DNA of 64,000 nt from positions 1-64,000 of the forward strand of contig JBDHIK010000003.1 of NCBI GenBank assembly GCA_039587475.1. Reading direction: 5' to 3'. The DNA is from N074bin45 sp039587475 (GTDB lineage: Bacteria > Gemmatimonadota > Gemmatimonadetes > Gemmatimonadales > GWC2-71-9). Below, piece by piece: positions 26,544 to 34,600 of this stretch; positions within the stretch are counted from its first letter, which is position 1; each line of letters opens with the position of its first letter. Made by a program: the position numbers and the translations under genes. The notes beneath the pieces are model-generated. The model saw nothing but the letters and a program-made list of their open reading frames with translations. It was not told the origin of the DNA and made no database searches.

Positions 26544-26549
26544 TATAAT
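26544..26549 (+). promoter_or_regulatory. ssrA promoter -10 box
   Basis: A perfect TATAAT occurs 17 nt before the mature 5' end of tmRNA, standing out in a GC-rich background. No convincing -35 is seen at the usual distance (TACCCC at 26521-26526). The primary transcript would begin near 26556, leaving a ~10-nt leader for RNase P removal. Confidence 0.7.
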
Positions 26550-26565
26550 TCTTGTACAACCGCTC

Positions 26566-26926
26566 GGGGGCGACTGGCTTCGACGGGTGTGAAGAAGGAT
26601 TTGCTGCGTGCCCAGGTCCAAGGTTCCTGGTAAAACCGCTTGGAAAACTGTATTTGCCAACACTGAACTGGCAATGGCTGCCTAAGCTGAGCGCAAGCTC
26701 ACTTGGTGCACCTGCGATGGACGCGGCCCGCCTGGGGCGGCTTCATCGTATCGATAATCCGGGCTAGCTGCTTCGGCTCCCTCCGACCGCGGTGGCGAAT
26801 CTCAGGAGGTTGTCTCCGGAATGGTCGGCCCGTGCACCACCCGGGGAGACATTGAGCGCGAGCCTACGCACGTAGACGCCGATCTGGAACTACATTCGGA
26901 CGAGGGTTCGATTCCCTCCGCCTCCA
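26566..26926 (+). ncRNA. ssrA: Transfer-messenger RNA (tmRNA)
   Basis: One-piece tmRNA of 361 nt that rescues stalled ribosomes by trans-translation with SmpB. The 5' end GGGGGCGACTGGCTTCGACG and the 3' end pair into the acceptor stem: GGGGGCG with CGCCTCC at 26919-26925, with one G-U pair. The discriminator is A at 26926. A T-arm with stem GAGGG/CCCTC and loop TTCGATT lies at 26902-26918. CCA is not encoded and must be added. The intervening sequence contains the tag reading frame and pseudoknot-like GC repeats. It is preceded by a clear TATAAT and followed by a strong hairpin. No smpB gene is in the window. Confidence 0.96.
26656..26685 (+). other. tmRNA proteolysis-tag reading frame (ANTELAMAA)
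   Basis: GCC AAC ACT GAA CTG GCA ATG GCT GCC TAA reads as the nine-residue tag ANTELAMAA followed by a stop. The tag has the usual small hydrophobic degron end (-MAA), close to the -LAA or -VAA recognised by ClpXP. The resume codon is inferred from the conserved position and the AN- start; it is not measured. Confidence 0.85.
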
Positions 26927-26936
26927 CTTTCCGCCG

Positions 26937-26970
26937 CGAGCGGGAGGTCCCGAAACGGGCTTCCCGCTCG
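26937..26970 (+). terminator. Hairpin after ssrA (terminator-like, no U-tract)
   Basis: CGAGCGGGA (26937-26945) pairs perfectly with TCCCGCTCG (26962-26970). An internal bulge then leads to a CCCG/CGGG stem closed by an AAA loop. It sits 10 nt after the tmRNA 3' end. No T-run follows, so it could act as a terminator or as a 3' stability and processing element. Confidence 0.6.
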
Positions 26971-26980
26971 TGGCGTATGA

Positions 26981-27007
26981 GGGAGGGGAGGGGGGCGCGG
27001 AGGGGGG
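26981..27007 (+). other. G-quadruplex-forming motif upstream of the ECF sigma gene
   Basis: Four G-runs (3, 4, 6 and 6 G) separated by A, A and CGCGGA satisfy the G3+N1-7 rule on the + strand. The motif lies in the ~195-bp gap between ssrA and the sigma factor gene. The rest of that gap (27008-27121) shows no recognisable gene, and no promoter box I trust. Confidence 0.5.
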
Positions 27008-27130
27008 CAGGTACGACGCCACGGCCCCGTCACAGCGCTCACGGCGGCACCCGTCCTCATGCTCTGGCTGCCCTCCCTTCCGGCCACCCAACCTTTTCGG
27101 GCCCTGCGACCACCAACCCATGTGACCGAG

Positions 27131-27697
27131 ATGACCGTTCGTCTAGCCGTGCAACCGCCTGATCGCGAACTGGCGAACGCCGTAATCCACGGCGGGGATG
27201 AGGGCGCGTTCCGGACGTTGTACCGGCGGCACACCCCTCGCCTGTACCAGTTCGTCCTGCGGTTTCTCGGCGGGGCGGAGATGGATGCCGAGGACGTGGT
27301 GCAGGAGGTGTGGGTCCAGGCGGTCCGCAAGCTGGAATCGTTCCGCTGGGAGTCTCGGTTGGAGACATGGTTGACCGCGATCGGCATCAACGTGGCGAAG
27401 GACCATTTGCGGAAGGGGCGTCGCAAGCGAGAGACGGACGCCGTCGACGTGATCGAATTGCCGGCACCTGCCCGGTCCCTCGAGGCTCACATCGACCTCG
27501 AGGGAGCCATTGCGGCCCTGCCCGATGGCTACCGCACGGTCCTGGTGCTGCACGACATCGAAGGCTTCAAGCATCACGAAATCGCCGACACTCTGGGCAT
27601 CTCCCCGGGGACGTCGAAGAGCCAGCTTTCGGGAGCGCGGCGCTACATGCGGAGGCTCCTGAGTTCGGCCGAGGAGGAGAATCATGCTGCCTACTGA
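27131..27697 (+). CDS. ECF-family RNA polymerase sigma factor
   Basis: A 188-residue sigma-70 family protein with only regions 2 and 4, typical of extracytoplasmic-function sigmas. Region 2 spans about residues 28-90 (FRTLYRRHTPRLYQFVLRFL, AEDVVQEVWV, WLTAIGINVAKDHLRK). Region 4 spans about 125-180 (LPDGYRTVLVLHDIEGFKHHEIADTLGISPGTSKSQL). The ATG at 27131 is used; a GTG at 27122 would add three residues. The next gene overlaps the end by 14 bp and encodes a one-TM protein, the usual layout of a sigma with its anti-sigma. Confidence 0.93.
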   Translation: MTVRLAVQPPDRELANAVIHGGDEGAFRTLYRRHTPRLYQFVLRFLGGAEMDAEDVVQEVWVQAVRKLESFRWESRLETWLTAIGINVAKDHLRKGRRKRETDAVDVIELPAPARSLEAHIDLEGAIAALPDGYRTVLVLHDIEGFKHHEIADTLGISPGTSKSQLSGARRYMRRLLSSAEEENHAAY

Positions 27698-28250
27698 ACC
27701 TGACCGCTTGTCACCCGAGGAACGGGCAGCGCTGGCTGCCTTGCCACGGGAACGGGAGCCGAGTCGCATGCTGGAGGAGCGGACCGTGGAGGCCTTGCGC
27801 CGTGAAGGAGGCCTTCGGAGCCGCCGCGGTATCGACCCCCACGCTCCCTTCGGCTGGGTCGCGGCCGGGCTGGCCGCGGCATTGGCCCTGTTCGCCGGTG
27901 GCGTCGTGGTTGGACAATGGCTCGGGACCCGTACCACGGTGGATGCCATCGTCGCCGTGGAACAGTCCAACGCCATGCAGGCGGCATCACTGGTCCAACA
28001 GACCGGCAGCCAGTACGCCGCCGCACTGGCGGCGCTGAGCCAGGTACCATCATCCGCCGCCGATAGCGGTTGGGTGGCACAGGGAAGGGAAGTCGCGCTT
28101 GCGGCTCTTCATAGCGTGGCCGATCAGATGGTCCAGGTCGCGCCCGACGATCCCCTCGTGGCCCGGATTCTCCAGATGTTGGAGGCCGATGCCGCTGAGG
28201 ACGCTCCGCCGGGGGAGACGACCCCGGTTCGGCAAGTCGTCTGGTTCTAG
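27684..28250 (+). CDS. Putative membrane anti-sigma factor
   Basis: A 188-residue protein with an acidic/basic cytoplasmic N-terminus (about 1-55), one membrane helix (about 57-78) and an extracytoplasmic C-terminal part containing helical, Ala-rich sequence. It overlaps the sigma gene by 14 bp, which is the main evidence for its role. The zinc-binding HxxxCxxC motif of ZAS anti-sigmas is absent, so it belongs to another class or is not an anti-sigma. RseP (254-1633) is a candidate for processing it; that is inference only. Confidence 0.65.
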   Translation: MLPTEPDRLSPEERAALAALPREREPSRMLEERTVEALRREGGLRSRRGIDPHAPFGWVAAGLAAALALFAGGVVVGQWLGTRTTVDAIVAVEQSNAMQAASLVQQTGSQYAAALAALSQVPSSAADSGWVAQGREVALAALHSVADQMVQVAPDDPLVARILQMLEADAAEDAPPGETTPVRQVVWF

Positions 28251-28290
28251 TCTCACACTGTGATTGCGGCCAGGAAGGACACTTCATCTC

Positions 28291-29655
28291 ATGATTGCCG
28301 TTCATACTTCTCGAAACACCACCCTTCGACGCAGGGCGACCCGCGGGTTCATGCTCGCGTGTGCGGCCACGGTTGCGCTGGTGGTGAGGACTCCCTCCGC
28401 TGAGGCCCAGGTTGCGGTCGGCCAGGCTTCGACCTGTCCCGGCGGCGCCCCTCGCGTGGGCGATCTGGGTATCGATTTCACGTGCCATGATTGCAGTCTC
28501 AGCTATGAGTCCGCAGCGCAGCGTTGGCGCTGGCGCTTCCGATCGGAGCCGGTCATCGACCACGTCAGCAACAGCGGGCCGTCACGCGGCCGCCTGCAGC
28601 GGGGGGACGTTCTGGTGCGAGTGGACGGATCGCTCATCACGACCCGCTCAGGCGGCGTGACCCTGGCGTCATTGGCCCCTGACGTTCCGGTCATGGTGAC
28701 CGTGCGACGGAATGGCCGTGAAGTGAGCACCCAGGTGACCCCCACGGCGGCCTGCCAGGCCGGAGGCGTGCCTCCGGTCGCGCCCCTTCCTCCTGCCGCC
28801 CCCAGCCCGTCAGGTGTCCGGGTCGGCCCGGCTCCCGCCCCGACTGCGGTCGGGAGAGCGCGTCCCGCGCCGGCGCCACCGGCGCCACCGTTGCCGCCGT
28901 TGCTTGGCCGGGGTGCCTGGTTTGGGTTCGGTCTCAGTTGTTCCGATTGCAAGATCTACCCGCTCCGCCTCGAGGAGATCCACGCAGCCGAGGCGACGCT
29001 CAAGGCGCTGTCCGAGCAGGGCGGCGATGCCAAGGATGTGGAGGAGCTCTACGTCAGGCTCGAGCACTACCGGCAGGAAGGCTCACGGTGGGAATTCTCG
29101 GAGAACCCGCGCATCTTCTCCGTGGACGAAGGCGGCCCGGCCGACAGGGCCGGTCTGCGGCGCGGCGACATCCTGACACATATCGATGGCGTGGCCCTGG
29201 TGTCCGATGAAGGCGGCAAGAAGCTCGGCCAGGTCAGACCGGGAGATGAAGTGGAGTTCGTGTACCGACGTGGCACGACGGTCGGGACGGCCGGGTTGGT
29301 GGCGTCGACGTCGCCGGAACGCAGGGGAGTGGCATCGAACCGGGCCTTGCGCCGATCGCAGGCACTGCTCGAGCGCACGCTGAGAGAGATGGAGCGCAGT
29401 GACCCCGCACCCGAACGGCAGGCGGAGATCGAGCGCCTCCAGTCCTACTTGGAGGAGGCGCGGGCGATTCAGCAGGGTGCGACGATCGACGCCATCCGGT
29501 CGCAGAGCATGCCGCTTCGGTATTCAGGTTCCATCGCCCAGGTCAACCTGACGGTCCGCAGTCACGGCTCCGTGGTGGTCACGCGGGACGAGGCCTCGGG
29601 CGAGGTGGTCATTACCACGTCGGATGCCACGATCCGGGTGAAGCCGGAGGATTGA
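28291..29655 (+). CDS. Exported double-PDZ protein with paired CxxC motifs
   Basis: A 454-residue protein not matching any named family I know. A signal peptide is clear (Arg-rich start, hydrophobic 20-33, likely cleavage near AEA-Q at 39-40). Two similar modules follow. Module one has DFTCHDC (C65, C68) then a PDZ-like domain (~72-145, GRLQRGDVLVRVDG). A Pro/Ala linker comes next, then module two with GLSCSDC (C217, C220) and a PDZ domain (~255-320, GLRRGDILTHIDGVAL). A coiled-coil-like Glu/Arg helix (~345-405) and a beta-rich tail end it. AGGAAGG at 28272-28278 is a good Shine-Dalgarno for the ATG at 28291. It follows the sigma/anti-sigma pair by 40 bp. Confidence 0.72.
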   Translation: MIAVHTSRNTTLRRRATRGFMLACAATVALVVRTPSAEAQVAVGQASTCPGGAPRVGDLGIDFTCHDCSLSYESAAQRWRWRFRSEPVIDHVSNSGPSRGRLQRGDVLVRVDGSLITTRSGGVTLASLAPDVPVMVTVRRNGREVSTQVTPTAACQAGGVPPVAPLPPAAPSPSGVRVGPAPAPTAVGRARPAPAPPAPPLPPLLGRGAWFGFGLSCSDCKIYPLRLEEIHAAEATLKALSEQGGDAKDVEELYVRLEHYRQEGSRWEFSENPRIFSVDEGGPADRAGLRRGDILTHIDGVALVSDEGGKKLGQVRPGDEVEFVYRRGTTVGTAGLVASTSPERRGVASNRALRRSQALLERTLREMERSDPAPERQAEIERLQSYLEEARAIQQGATIDAIRSQSMPLRYSGSIAQVNLTVRSHGSVVVTRDEASGEVVITTSDATIRVKPED

Positions 29656-29658
29656 TGC

Positions 29659-29680
29659 GGCGGGCAGCCATCGGCCCGCC
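29659..29680. terminator. Convergent-gene hairpin
   Basis: GGCGGGC (29659-29665) and GCCCGCC (29674-29680) form a perfect 7-bp stem with an 8-nt loop. It fills the 40-bp gap between the convergent PDZ gene and transporter gene. No T-tract is present, so bidirectional termination is plausible but not certain. Confidence 0.55.
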
Positions 29681-29695
29681 CGCGGGCCCTCGGCG

Positions 29696-30406
29696 TTACA
29701 GCCCGAACAGCTGAATCGCCACACCACTGGCGACAATCGACAACCCGGCCATGAGCTGCACGTGGCGCTCGAGCCAGGGGCTGGATCGCCACTCCAGCCC
29801 CTTCGTGGCGAGGACCACCAATCCCATCATGGTGGCGAGGGTGACGACACCAAACGTGGCGGTCACCAGCACCACGGCGACCGTCCCGGTGGTGGCGGCG
29901 GGGATCATCAACAGGGGAATCAGAGGCTCGCAGGGCCCCAGCACAAAGATCAGGAACAGGCTGCGCACCGTCAGGGACGCGCCACCCGGTCCTCCGGGGT
30001 GTTGGTGAGGTTCCCGGCCGGACGCGTGCATGTGAGCCACCGCTGCACCGTCGCTGGTGTGGTGATGGGCCTGCCGCATGGCCCGCCGTCTGGTCGCCAA
30101 GGCCCAGGCTGCGTACACCAGCCCGAACGCGATCAGGGCCCAGGCCGCCAGGTCGCCCCGCGTGGCCTCGATCCACTCCAGGTTGGTGACCGCGGCCCCC
30201 AGGCCGATGCCGACGACCCCGAGCAGGACGGATGACAGGACATGTCCGACCCCACAGGCCCCGGTAATGACCAGAGTACGGCGTAGCGTCCAACGATTGG
30301 CCTTGCCCAACACCACGAACGGCAGGATGTGATCCACGCCGATCAGGGTGTGGACAAAGGCCACCCCGACAGCCGTGGTCAGTAGGATCGTCAGCGTCTG
30401 GTCCAT
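29696..30406 (-). CDS. His-rich membrane protein, nickel/cobalt- or HupE/UreH-like transporter
   Basis: A 236-residue protein with about six membrane helices. The first helix carries HTLIGVDH (H19, D25, H26), reminiscent of the HxxxxDH signature of NiCoT-type metal transporters, and GACGVGHVLSS follows in the second helix. A cytoplasmic or periplasmic loop at about 115-145 is His-rich (QAHHHTSDGAAVAHMH), typical of metal-binding loops. It starts 1 nt after the purK stop (ATG at 30406), so it is probably the last gene of a GNAT-purE-purK run. Substrate is inferred as a divalent metal; other members of this broad superfamily move sulfur compounds. Confidence 0.6.
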   Translation of the reverse strand: MDQTLTILLTTAVGVAFVHTLIGVDHILPFVVLGKANRWTLRRTLVITGACGVGHVLSSVLLGVVGIGLGAAVTNLEWIEATRGDLAAWALIAFGLVYAAWALATRRRAMRQAHHHTSDGAAVAHMHASGREPHQHPGGPGGASLTVRSLFLIFVLGPCEPLIPLLMIPAATTGTVAVVLVTATFGVVTLATMMGLVVLATKGLEWRSSPWLERHVQLMAGLSIVASGVAIQLFGL

Positions 30407-30407
30407 A

Positions 30408-31586
30408 TCACGCCAACTGGTCGGTAGGCTGCCCGGTGGCGATGGACTGGGCAATGGTGCGTGGCTGCAGGGCACGGTGAGCCATCGCGGCAAGTTCCAG
30501 GGCCTCGTCGGCCGATCCTGCAAGGCAGTTCAGGTGACCCATCTTCCGCCCCGGCCGGGCGTGGTGCTTCCCGTAGAGATGCAACTTGACCCCGGCATGC
30601 GACAGGGCGTTCTGCCAGGGGGGGTCGCCTCCCTGCCACAGGTCGCCAAGCAGGTTGATCATGGTCACGGGTGAGATGAGACTCGGGTCGCCGAGCGGGA
30701 GGTCGCACAGGGCGCGCACCTGCTGTTCAAACTGGTCCGTAACGCAGGCGTCGAGCGTGAAGTGCCCGCTGTTGTGGGGACGCGGTGCGATCTCGTTCAG
30801 AAAGAGCTGGCCGTCTGCCACGAGGAACATCTCCACGGCCAGGACGCCCACATAGGACAGGCGATGCGACAGCGCCGTGGCGGCCTCCTCGGCCGCCGCC
30901 AGCACGCCGGCGTCGAGGCGGGCCGGGACCGTCGATGTGTGCAGGATGCCACCCACATGGACGTTCTCGACCGGCGGGAATGCGGCTACGGCACCGTCGC
31001 TGCCGCGGGCCAGGACCACCGACACTTCCCCTTCGAGATCGAGTCGACGTTCCAGAATACAGGTGGCGCCCCGCTGCTCGTCCCAGGCGCGAGCCAACTC
31101 CGCGGGGGTCGTGACGGAGACCTGACCCTTCCCGTCGTAGCCGAACCGGGCCGTCTTGAGAATGGCCGGCCCGTCCATGGCATGCCACGCGTCATCCAGA
31201 TCGGCAGTCGTGCGGATGGCGTGGAATGGTGCCGTGGTGAATCCGAGGTCCCGGAAGGTCTCCTTCTCGGCGATGCGGTCCTGGGCAACGGCCACCACCT
31301 CAGGGCCGGGCCGGACCGGGAGCCGCTCACTCAGAAACTCGAGGACACCGGCCGGCACGTTCTCGAATTCGGTCGTGACGGCGGCGCAGTTGCGGACCAG
31401 CTCGTCGAGCGCCACGTCGTCATCGTAGTGGGCGGCGATATGCCGGTCCGCGATCATCCCGGCGGGGCTCCCCGGGTCGGGGTCGAGCACCAGGACGCGA
31501 TAGCCCATCTCCCGGGCCCGGACCGTGAACATCCGCCCCAACTGCCCGCCTCCCAGTACCCCCAGCACCGCGCCGGGGAGGATCAT
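30408..31586 (-). CDS. purK: 5-(carboxyamino)imidazole ribonucleotide synthase
   Basis: ATP-grasp enzyme that carboxylates AIR to N5-CAIR using bicarbonate; PurE then isomerises it to CAIR. The 392-residue product begins with the Rossmann-like GVLGGGQLGRMF. It has the ATP-grasp core with KTARFGYDGKGQ and the EVSVVLARG segment, and ends in the C-terminal domain with the family NLLGDLW sequence. The length is typical. It overlaps purE by 4 bp. Confidence 0.95.
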   Translation of the reverse strand: MILPGAVLGVLGGGQLGRMFTVRAREMGYRVLVLDPDPGSPAGMIADRHIAAHYDDDVALDELVRNCAAVTTEFENVPAGVLEFLSERLPVRPGPEVVAVAQDRIAEKETFRDLGFTTAPFHAIRTTADLDDAWHAMDGPAILKTARFGYDGKGQVSVTTPAELARAWDEQRGATCILERRLDLEGEVSVVLARGSDGAVAAFPPVENVHVGGILHTSTVPARLDAGVLAAAEEAATALSHRLSYVGVLAVEMFLVADGQLFLNEIAPRPHNSGHFTLDACVTDQFEQQVRALCDLPLGDPSLISPVTMINLLGDLWQGGDPPWQNALSHAGVKLHLYGKHHARPGRKMGHLNCLAGSADEALELAAMAHRALQPRTIAQSIATGQPTDQLA

Positions 31587-32077
31587 TCCGGCTCCGGCAG
31601 TGTGAGGTCGGCGACGCGCTGCGCGGCGGCGTCACGGTGCTGGCGCAGCCGGGTCGCGAGAGCCTCGTCCTCCGTTGCCAGCAAGGCCGCGGCGAAGAGT
31701 GCGGCGTTCTTGGCGCCCGCGTCCCCGATGGCGAAGGTCGCCACCGGGACGCCGCCCGGCATCTGCACGATGGAGAGCAGGGAATCGAGACCCTGGAGAT
31801 GTCTGCTGGGGACTGGCACACCGAGGACCGGGATCGTCGTCTTGGCCGCGATCATACCGGGGAGGTGTGCCGCTCCACCGGCGCCGGCGATGATGCACTT
31901 GAGGCCCCGCTCCTTTGCGGATTCTGCGTAGGAGTACAGCAGGTCCGGAGTCCGGTGGGCCGACACGACCCGTCGTTCATGGGGAATGTCGAACGCGCCG
32001 AGCATGGCGGCCGCATGCTGCATGACCGGCCAGTCCGAATCGCTACCCATGATGACGCCGACGAGGGGCTTTGCCAT
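31583..32077 (-). CDS. purE: 5-(carboxyamino)imidazole ribonucleotide mutase (class I PurE)
   Basis: Isomerises N5-CAIR to CAIR in purine synthesis. The 164-residue protein has GSDSDWPVMQ near the N-terminus, which binds phosphate, RVVSAHRTPD with the catalytic histidine, and GAGGAAHLPG. Its presence with purK identifies the two-enzyme bacterial route. The ATG at 32077 is used. A 41-bp gap separates it from the GNAT gene, with no obvious promoter. Confidence 0.96.
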   Translation of the reverse strand: MAKPLVGVIMGSDSDWPVMQHAAAMLGAFDIPHERRVVSAHRTPDLLYSYAESAKERGLKCIIAGAGGAAHLPGMIAAKTTIPVLGVPVPSRHLQGLDSLLSIVQMPGGVPVATFAIGDAGAKNAALFAAALLATEDEALATRLRQHRDAAAQRVADLTLPEPE

Positions 32078-32118
32078 GATGCTGTCCCGGGCTGGGGAAT
32101 GGCCGGAAAGATAGTCGT

Positions 32119-32637
32119 TCAGAGGGGTTCCGCCGAGGTGTCCTCCAGGCCGGTTGATACCAGGCTGAGTCGGAGCTCCGGGAGCCAGCGGTCCTCCCCG
32201 GCCACGGGTGCAGGGATCATCCGGACCGGGACCGCCCCCAGACGGCGATAAAACGCCTCGGCGTGGGGGTCACTCAGGATCCTGAGGTGTGCGGCTCCCA
32301 GACGACGGGCCTGGTCCATGGCGTGATCGACCAGAGCCCGGCCCCAACCCCGGCCCATGACCCGCGGGGCCACCCACAGGTGATCCAGCTCCCAGGTGAA
32401 GGGTCCGGACCGGAATGGGGCCAGGGCGTAGAAGGCAGCGGGGCGCCCGTCGAGCCGGATCGCGAACACCGGGTGGTTGAGGATGTAGTCCTGGGAGACC
32501 GTCAGGTCGGCCTTCCAGGCCTCCATCCAGGGCTGGGGGTAGTCCCAGTGGCCCTTGGCCTGATGGGCCACTTCGGTGAGGGCGGCAGCGTCGGACGGGC
32601 TCGCGCGCTCAATTGCTTGTGGATTTGGTGCACCCAT
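32119..32637 (-). CDS. GNAT-family N-acetyltransferase
   Basis: A 172-residue acetyl-CoA-dependent acetyltransferase-like protein. LDHLWVAPRVMGRGWGRALVDH (about 85-106) matches motif A, where the R/Q-x-x-G-x-G/A loop grips the CoA pyrophosphate. AEAFYRRLGAVPV (about 130-142) is the C-terminal GNAT strand-helix. The acceptor cannot be predicted. It is the first gene of the purE-purK run and is divergent from the MarR gene across a 100-bp AT-rich region. Confidence 0.85.
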   Translation of the reverse strand: MGAPNPQAIERASPSDAAALTEVAHQAKGHWDYPQPWMEAWKADLTVSQDYILNHPVFAIRLDGRPAAFYALAPFRSGPFTWELDHLWVAPRVMGRGWGRALVDHAMDQARRLGAAHLRILSDPHAEAFYRRLGAVPVRMIPAPVAGEDRWLPELRLSLVSTGLEDTSAEPL

Positions 32638-32700
32638 TCGAGAAAAAGAAGCGAACGCGGGTCCAACCGCAAGATCTCCAGAAATATGTCAATTTGCCCC

Positions 32701-32729
32701 TTGATTTACATATCATTCATTACTATACT
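32701..32729 (+). promoter_or_regulatory. MarR-gene promoter, likely leaderless
   Basis: TTGATT (32701-32706), a 17-nt spacer and TATACT (32724-32729) make a good sigma-70-type promoter in a strikingly AT-rich stretch (about 32680-32760). The predicted start, 7-9 nt after the -10, falls at 32736-32738, exactly at the ATG. No Shine-Dalgarno precedes that ATG. Confidence 0.65.
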
Positions 32730-32737
32730 ATTTATAT

Positions 32738-33202
32738 ATGTCATACTTGACAATATTGACGTCTGAGGGCCCAACTCTGGTCAATTATGTCCGGGGAGCC
32801 GCCGAGGAGACCAACGATCTCCTCCATCGACGCTTGTACGACGCGGACGTCACCCTGCCACAGCTGGAATGCCTCGACCACATGGTCCGCCTGGAGCGGC
32901 CCGCGGCTCTGGGCGAGTTGGCCGCCAGGATGGCCTGCAGTCGGTCAAACATCACCCAGTTGATAGACCGCATGGAGCGGCGTGGCCTGGTCCGTCGCAC
33001 GGTCGACCCCACGGACCGGCGCGGGGTCCGGGCCGTCCTGACCCGAGAGGGCATGCGCCGTCATCATGTCGGGTTGTCCATTGTCGTGCATCTGGAACGC
33101 GACCTTCGGGGCGCCTTTTCCGAGGATGTGCTGCGTCAGCTGTTTTCCGGCCTCGCGGAGTTGCGAGACGCGGCGGCCGACCGTTCCCACCGAGCCGGAT
33201 AG
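32738..33202 (+). CDS. MarR-family transcriptional regulator
   Basis: A 154-residue winged-helix DNA-binding protein. The core runs LGELAARMACSRSNITQLIDRMERRGLVRR (helix-turn-helix, about 54-83), then the wing VDPTDRRGVRAVLTREG, as in MarR. Flanking helices form the dimer interface. The ATG at 32738 coincides with the predicted transcription start, so it may be translated leaderless. AT-rich DNA with CAATATTG at 32750-32757 in its first codons could be part of an operator for autoregulation. gdhA follows after 21 bp and is probably in the same transcript, so ammonia assimilation may be under its control. Confidence 0.88.
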   Translation: MSYLTILTSEGPTLVNYVRGAAEETNDLLHRRLYDADVTLPQLECLDHMVRLERPAALGELAARMACSRSNITQLIDRMERRGLVRRTVDPTDRRGVRAVLTREGMRRHHVGLSIVVHLERDLRGAFSEDVLRQLFSGLAELRDAAADRSHRAG

Positions 33203-33223
33203 GACGAAAGGACAGGGATACCA

Positions 33224-34576
<1,353 letters not shown>

Positions 34577-34590
34577 CCGGCGCGTGCCGG
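34577..34590. terminator. Short hairpin between convergent gdhA and glpD
   Basis: CCGGC (34577-34581) and GCCGG (34586-34590) form a 5-bp GC stem with a 4-nt loop directly after the gdhA stop, in a 24-bp convergent gap. There is no T-tract. Confidence 0.3.
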
Positions 34591-34600
34591 ACCGGCAGGC

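Noticed and set aside
26821..27162. A 113-codon open frame beginning inside the 3' half of tmRNA
   Set aside because: It starts within the structured tmRNA and continues through the hairpin and G-rich gap; the composition is not protein-like.
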